Source: Planctomycetota bacterium
Lineage (GTDB): Bacteria; Planctomycetota; Brocadiia; Brocadiales; Bathyanammoxibiaceae
DNA length: 10,932 nt
Assembly (NCBI GenBank): GCA_030623665.1
Contig: JAUXLO010000037.1
Location: forward strand, 1-10,932
Reading direction: 5' to 3'
The translations under genes and the position numbers were made by a program. Position 1 is the stretch's first letter. Each line of letters starts with the position of its first letter. The notes beneath the pieces were generated by a model, which was not told the origin of the DNA, searched no databases, and worked only from the letters and a program-made list of their open reading frames with translations. Positions 8,301 through 10,932 of the stretch are shown here, in pieces.

Positions 8301-8695
8301 CGGTGAGCGTCGGATTTTTTGCCATCGGCATCGCCACTGCCGAACAACAGCGGGTGGAGTATCTGCAGGTGTTCTGCGGGGAGCTGTGCGGACGGCCTCC
8401 ACTTCTCGGTTGAAAAACCCTCCCAGGGGTGAAAGACCGATGCGGTGCCGGGCCTGAAGAGGTTCAGATCCTCGCAAAACTCCTCGGCCTCTTCCACACT
8501 GCCGGTGATAACAAATATCCGTGACGGCGCACCCTCAGTATTTGCAACAGTAAGTGCGCTCAGAAGATATGCGGCGGACGAGCCCCACAGCCCGCCTGCC
8601 CGCAGCTCACCGCCCGCCCCTAAATCTTTCCGGAGGGACTGGAATTCTTCGTTGTTGCAGATGAGTTTAAGTAATGCCTTCATAAATACTTCCAT
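5342..8695 (-). CDS. mfd: transcription-repair coupling factor Mfd
   Basis: Mfd (1117 residues) is a DNA translocase that removes RNA polymerase stalled at lesions and recruits UvrA. The N-terminal third is the UvrB-like, degenerate damage-recognition module. The RNA-polymerase-interacting domain follows near residues 455-520 (ELERGDCVVHVTYGIAIFHGVE, split around D462). The translocase motor carries Walker A GDVGYGKT (609-616), DEEQ (710-713), TATPIPRT (736-743) and the arginine-finger motif QLRGRVGR (879-886). The C-terminal TRCF domain (about 980-1080) is present, so the protein is complete. The first Met (8695) has a weak ribosome binding site. Met5 is preceded by GGAAG at five bases and could be the true start. 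It is the first gene of the minus-strand group, driven by the promoter at 8727-8756. Confidence 0.98.
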   Translation of the reverse strand: MEVFMKALLKLICNNEEFQSLRKDLGAGGELRAGGLWGSSAAYLLSALTVANTEGAPSRIFVITGSVEEAEEFCEDLNLFRPGTASVFHPWEGFSTEKWRPSAQLPAEHLQILHPLLFGSGDADGKKSDAHRATGSVIVCSIQALLQRLPKPDVLLKNTLKVSVGDEIGPQKVLGWLTERGFNKVSRVEVSGEYSLRGGIMDIFPASSDLPVRLEFFGDGVESLRIFSPDTQTSVRQLEDVNILALGEDFSPVEGDGSLFDYLPRDTWVVLREPAQIEERALKAIQSQPQDQSWLLDYGLVRDEWRRHTTLSLSFLPFADKTSHNFAVESVERFEAPLAQVDKAYKPAGDSGERRSHDSNLAATLTALGELGEVKARQHKTRMVVFCANEAEEKRFQELLADTDMGLESAIGRLSKGFFCRDIGLILLSHHEIFHRYRIRRRPRHITPSRPVESLLELERGDCVVHVTYGIAIFHGVETLEHEGQRRECLVLEFDGSTRLYVSGSKMELVQKYIGPREHRPPLSKLGGQGWSRRLKEVKQAVTDLAGELLDMQALRKARPGIKYPSDSDWQKEFEAEFPYEETEDQLKVNREIKADMESRRPMDRLVCGDVGYGKTELAVRGAFKTVMHGKQVAVLVPTTILAQQHYRTFCERMADYPMRVEVLSRFKTRSEQKAVLEALAQGAADVVIGTHRLVQKDVRFKDLGLVIIDEEQRFGVEHKERLKRLRQTVDILTLTATPIPRTLHMSLLGLRDISALTTPPQDRQAIKTMLMRYDPRKIRQAILFELNREGQVYFVHNRVYNIEHVARELSKIVPEAKIAVAHGQMPEKLLEERVLEFIDKGFDVLLSTTIIESGMDIPNVNTIFINDADMFGLAELHQLRGRVGRYKHMAYAYLLLPTDRPVTPEAEKRLKAIEEFSELGAGFRIALRDLEIRGAGNILGPQQHGHIQAVGYEMFCQLLKSAVRRARNEPSPPPSKDVSINLNLDSYLPREYVPEEDQKLEVYRKLSRCSSIEEVCDFETELRDRFGPLPVQVKNLLAEKELRLAAQACSIRSIFRTNGKVVMEVEDLRRAETGLYDVRHRIKVINGNTVHLELPARDASPEGTVRFLKEVFKLQA

Positions 8696-8726
8696 GTTTA
8701 CATCTTATGGATGGAGGGACAACCAA

Positions 8727-8756
8727 ATTTTAATCCACCCCACCCAGGGGTGTCAA
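8727..8756 (-). promoter_or_regulatory. sigma-70-type promoter for mfd and the genes behind it
   Basis: On the minus strand, a perfect -35 TTGACA (8756-8751) is followed after 18 bases by TAAAAT (8732-8727), which matches the -10 consensus at five of six positions. Transcription would begin near 8720, about 25 bases before the mfd start. Confidence 0.7.
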
Positions 8757-8790
8757 GGGGATTTGGGGGAGAGGACGTGGTAGTTTGCCT

Positions 8791-8834
8791 GTAGGGACAG
8801 CCCTTGCGGCTGTCCGCTCAGACAGGCCCGCCCC
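8791..8834. repeat. dispersed repeat related to 2300-2357, with hairpin
   Basis: GTAGGGACAG (8791-8800) and GACAGGCCCGCCCC (8821-8834) match parts of the repeat after tyrS. Within it, GGACAGCC (8795-8802) and GGCTGTCC (8808-8815) form a perfect 8-bp hairpin with the loop CTTGC. It lies between the 3' end of the methyltransferase gene and the mfd promoter. Confidence 0.6.
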
Positions 8835-8837
8835 AAT

Positions 8838-8879
8838 GATTGCTTTTGTCATTGCGAGGGGCGTAGTCCCGAAGCAATC
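8838..8879. repeat. ATTGCGAGG-type intergenic palindromic repeat
   Basis: GATTGCTT (8838-8845) and AAGCAATC (8872-8879) are the inverted ends. Between them are GTCATTGCGAGG and GGCGTAGTCCC. Sequences of this form (ATTGCTTCG...CTCGCAATGAC) are scattered through many bacterial genomes as short non-autonomous repeats. No gene is encoded here. Confidence 0.65.
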
Positions 8880-8892
8880 TCTTGAACGCACA

Positions 8893-8926
8893 GGAGATTG
8901 TTCGCCAAAAAGACAGGCGAATCTCC
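8893..8926. repeat. hairpin downstream of the methyltransferase gene
   Basis: GGAGATT plus CGCC (8893-8899 and 8903-8906) pair with GGCG plus AATCTCC (8916-8926), leaving a three-base bulge. On the minus strand this folds about 25 bases after the TAG at 8951-8953. It has no 3' T-run, so I call it a structured repeat, though it might stabilise or end that transcript. Confidence 0.5.
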
Positions 8927-8950
8927 GCCAGAGGCGCACACCCTACTACA

Positions 8951-9694
8951 CTACGTGGGTTTTCTTGCCATAAAAGTGGCGCCCACCGTAAACCGTGAGG
9001 TGTGATAGCCTGTCTTCTCAATCATTCGTGCCTCGATGAACCCCGCCCGTTCAAGCATTTCCAGGAAAGACCTTCCCGGTATAGCGCCGCAGATTCAGTC
9101 GGACCAGGTGCCGAGTTCCTCCACCGTGGCCTGGTCCACCCCGTCCTCAAGGATGATATCTGCCACGTAGAGGCGCCCCCCCGGTCGGAGGACACGATAA
9201 ATCTCTGAAACAACGCGCTCCTTATCGAGACATAGATTTATGACGCCGTTCGAAAGGACGAGGTCAACAGAGGCATCTTCTACAGAAAGCTGCTCTGCGG
9301 AGCCCTGTCGGAATTCTATGTTCTCCATCCCGAGCTGTCGGCGGTTTTCCTCTGCCTTGCGCACCATCTCAGGGGTCATATCAATCCCGATGACCCGTCC
9401 CCCCGGGCCGGCCCTGCGCGCCGCAAGGAGGCTGTCAAGCCCCGCCCCGCAGCCGAGGTCGAGTACCGTTTCCCCCTCCTCTATCGGGCCAAGGGCGATC
9501 GTACAACCCACGCCTGCAAACGACTCCGTTACAGAACGCGGCAGGGCGTCTATTTCGGCAGGATTGTACCCAAGACGTTTTGCACTCTCCGGCCCAACTG
9601 GGAATCTCTTTTCAGAGGACGGGTCTCCGGCGATGCGGCTAAAACGCGCACGGGTCATCTGCCGTATCTCTTCAGGTGTCTGTGTCTTTTCCAT
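8951..9694 (-). CDS. ArsM-like SAM-dependent methyltransferase, probable selenoprotein (Sec200 at in-frame TGA)
   Basis: ArsM-family enzymes transfer methyl groups from SAM to arsenite. The N-terminal 199 codons hold the Rossmann SAM-binding core: VLDLGCGAG (78-85), the acidic loop GIDMTPEM (103-110), GSAEQL (131-136) and the family stretch SNGVINL (148-154). A TGA (9095-9097) follows WSD at 199. The frame then continues for 47 codons to TAG, giving ICGAIPG, FLEMLERAGF and TGYHTSRFTVGATF. This is the usual C-terminal part of the family. Aligned to algal ArsM (YGECLGGAL), the TGA sits on Cys174, an arsenic ligand, and a SECIS-like hairpin follows it. I therefore extend the gene to 247 residues with Sec at 200. 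Other candidate thiols are C64, C82, C155 and C202. The N-terminal Cys cluster of typical ArsM is absent, so the substrate could differ. If Sec is not inserted, this is a nonsense-mutated pseudogene. Confidence 0.85.
9061..9097 (-). promoter_or_regulatory. bacterial SECIS element with UGA codon
   Basis: On the mRNA strand, UGA (9097-9095) is followed after 22 bases by the apical loop GGUCU (9072-9068). The loop closes a 7-bp stem, CCGGGAA (9079-9073) with UUCCUGG (9067-9061), including one G-U pair. Bacterial SECIS elements lie inside the coding region just after UGA, and SelB contacts G and U in the apical loop. The E. coli fdhF SECIS has the same GGUCU, 18 bases after its UGA. The stem also encodes the conserved PGRSFLE segment. 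Confidence 0.8.
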
Positions 9695-9711
9695 ATTTTT
9701 ATCCCGTTCAA

Positions 9712-9740
9712 ATTATCCAACCTGGGCGGTATAAAGTCAA
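9712..9740 (-). promoter_or_regulatory. sigma-70-type promoter of the methyltransferase gene
   Basis: On the minus strand, TTGACT (9740-9735) and GATAAT (9717-9712) are spaced by 17 bases, each matching the consensus at five of six positions. Transcription would start near 9705. The leader would be only about ten bases, with GGGA at its start as the only weak ribosome binding site before the ATG at 9694. Confidence 0.6.
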
Positions 9741-9761
9741 AATATATTACTTTAAAAATTA

Positions 9762-9790
9762 TTGAGCAGTAAGGGGAAATAGGTTAACAT
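9762..9790 (+). promoter_or_regulatory. weak candidate promoter for rmuC
   Basis: TTGAGC (9762-9767) and TAACAT (9785-9790) are separated by 17 bases, with four of six matches each. It lies in the 180-base gap between the divergent methyltransferase and rmuC genes. I see no gene or strong repeat in that gap otherwise. Confidence 0.3.
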
Positions 9791-9874
9791 CTGGAAAGAG
9801 AGTCAGGGGTGGCAGTCTTACAGAAAAAGTCGGTGTCTATTAAATACCGCAGTTAAACACAAGGAGTGGGTTAG

Positions 9875-10932
9875 ATGGAGTATCTAAACGTTGCGATACT
9901 CATGCTGCTGGCGGGGATGTTCATATGGCTGGCGGTCTCAAACAAAAGGCGCGGCAAGGGGGATGAAGGCCTCATGCTCCACCAGCAGTTAAACGACCTG
10001 AGGAACGAGACGCGCCAGAGCCTGAGCCAGCTCACAGAGCAGATAGGACAACGCCTCCACTCCCATCAGGAACTACTGCAACGCTCCCAGGAGACCCTGG
10101 GCACGCGGCTCGACAACGCCGCAAAGGTGGTGAGCGATGTACAGAATAAACTGGGCCAGCTCCACCAGGCCACCAACCGCATGGTGGAGATAAGCAAGGA
10201 CATCTCAAGCCTCCAGGACATACTGCGCCCCCCCAAGCTGAGGGGCGGGCTTGGTGAACTCCTGCTCGCAGACCTGCTCAAACAGACCATACCGCGGGAC
10301 CATTACTCATTCCAGTACCAGTTCAAGGGCGGCGACAGGGTTGATGCCATCATCATCCTCGGCGAGAGGCTGGTCCCTATAGACGCCAAGTTCCCGCTCG
10401 AAAATTTCAGGAAATACCTGGAGGCCGACGACGAGGATACAAGGAAGCGCGCGCGTAAGGAATTTGTGAACAACGTGAAGAAACATATAGACACCATCGC
10501 TGAGAAGTATATACGCCCCGCCGAGAGGACCTTCGACTTCGCGCTCATGTACATACCCGCCGAGAACGTCTACTATGAAACCATCGTTAAGGATGAGTCC
10601 ACCGGCGACACCGTCTCGGACTACGCCATGCGGAAAAAAGTCATCCCCGTCTCGCCCAACACCTTTTACTCGTACCTGCAGACCATCTTGCTGGGTCTCA
10701 GGGGGATGAGGATAGAGGAGCGGGTGGAAGAGGTCCTGAAGCACCTTCAGGCCCTCAGGGGCGACTTCGGCAGGTTCGGCGGCGACTTTGAGACGCTGGG
10801 CAAGCACCTCAGGAACAGCCTCCAGAAATACGACGACGCAAGCAAGGACCTGGACAAATTCGGCTCCCGCCTCGAGCGCCTCGAGACGCTGGGCGAGAGC
10901 AAGACAGCGCCCGCAAAAAAGACCGACACCCC
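9875..10932 (+). CDS. rmuC: DNA recombination protein RmuC (3' end cut by the window)
   Basis: The frame is open from ATG 9875 to the window edge (352 codons and two bases) with no stop, so the gene is partial at its 3' end but probably nearly complete. RmuC limits recombination at inverted repeats and carries a restriction-endonuclease-like fold. An N-terminal membrane helix covers residues 5-22 (VAILMLLAGMFIWLAVS). A long coiled coil (about 35-115, Q/L/E-rich) follows. The RmuC domain then shows LRGGLGELLLADLL, YSFQYQFKGGDRVDAIIIL and PIDAKFPLENF, with D170 and K172 in the nuclease-like core. ALMYIPAENVYYE and VIPVSPNTFYSYLQTI are also typical of the family. AAGGAG (9861-9866) lies eight bases before the ATG. 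It is divergent from the methyltransferase gene. Confidence 0.95.
   Translation, partial: MEYLNVAILMLLAGMFIWLAVSNKRRGKGDEGLMLHQQLNDLRNETRQSLSQLTEQIGQRLHSHQELLQRSQETLGTRLDNAAKVVSDVQNKLGQLHQATNRMVEISKDISSLQDILRPPKLRGGLGELLLADLLKQTIPRDHYSFQYQFKGGDRVDAIIILGERLVPIDAKFPLENFRKYLEADDEDTRKRARKEFVNNVKKHIDTIAEKYIRPAERTFDFALMYIPAENVYYETIVKDESTGDTVSDYAMRKKVIPVSPNTFYSYLQTILLGLRGMRIEERVEEVLKHLQALRGDFGRFGGDFETLGKHLRNSLQKYDDASKDLDKFGSRLERLETLGESKTAPAKKTDT

Noticed and set aside
8838..8926. Possible CRISPR-like array in the repeat-rich gap
   Set aside because: The units differ from each other, are palindromic, are not regularly spaced, and lack spacers.
8785..9021. Small open frames on both strands between mfd and the methyltransferase gene
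   Set aside because: They are built from the palindromic repeats and the 3' part of the methyltransferase gene in other frames, with no motif or start signal.
9095..9694. Stand-alone 199-residue methyltransferase ending at TGA 9095
   Set aside because: The family needs about 45 more residues, and these are present in frame right after the TGA together with a SECIS-like hairpin. A shortened protein would lack the key ligand position.

Overview
The window looks like chromosomal DNA from a Gram-negative bacterium of moderately high G+C. It is rich in AGG (Arg) and ATA (Ile) codons and has short dispersed palindromic repeats between and inside genes. A periplasmic SurA/parvulin-like protein implies an outer membrane, and a probable selenoprotein implies selenocysteine (Sec) machinery elsewhere in the genome. 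These traits fit Desulfobacterota, Nitrospirota, anaerobic Planctomycetota and similar groups. The sequence alone does not settle the lineage.

Layout. Positions 1-283 are mostly non-coding: a possible C-terminal tail of an upstream gene, a putative promoter and a perfect 12-bp inverted repeat. On the + strand, a CPBP intramembrane protease gene (284-1045) overlaps tyrS (1045-2265) by one base (TAATG). A palindromic repeat follows, then a 92-residue CBU_0592-like membrane protein (2390-2668). Four minus-strand genes, read from 8695 down to 2729, look like one operon: mfd, a SurA-like peptidyl-prolyl isomerase, an HExxH metallopeptidase-like protein and a FFLEELY-motif protein. A good sigma-70-type promoter sits in front of mfd and a hairpin plus T-run lies after the last gene. 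Upstream of mfd is a repeat-rich gap (8757-8950), then a minus-strand ArsM-like methyltransferase gene (8951-9694). Divergent from it is rmuC (from 9875), which runs off the window end.

Main discovery. The methyltransferase gene appears to stop at a TGA (9095-9097) after 199 codons. The same frame stays open for 47 more codons that encode the normal C-terminal part of ArsM-family enzymes. The TGA falls where ArsM has its arsenic-binding third cysteine (Cys174 in the algal enzyme). Immediately downstream is a 7-bp hairpin with the loop GGUCU, the same loop as in the E. coli fdhF SECIS. I therefore annotate a 247-residue selenoprotein with Sec at residue 200.

Second point. A 165-bp palindromic repeat (exactly 55 codons) lies in frame inside the 5' end of the surA-like gene. 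No ATG, GTG or TTG occurs between the repeat and the signal-peptide core, so the repeat must be translated if this protein is exported.
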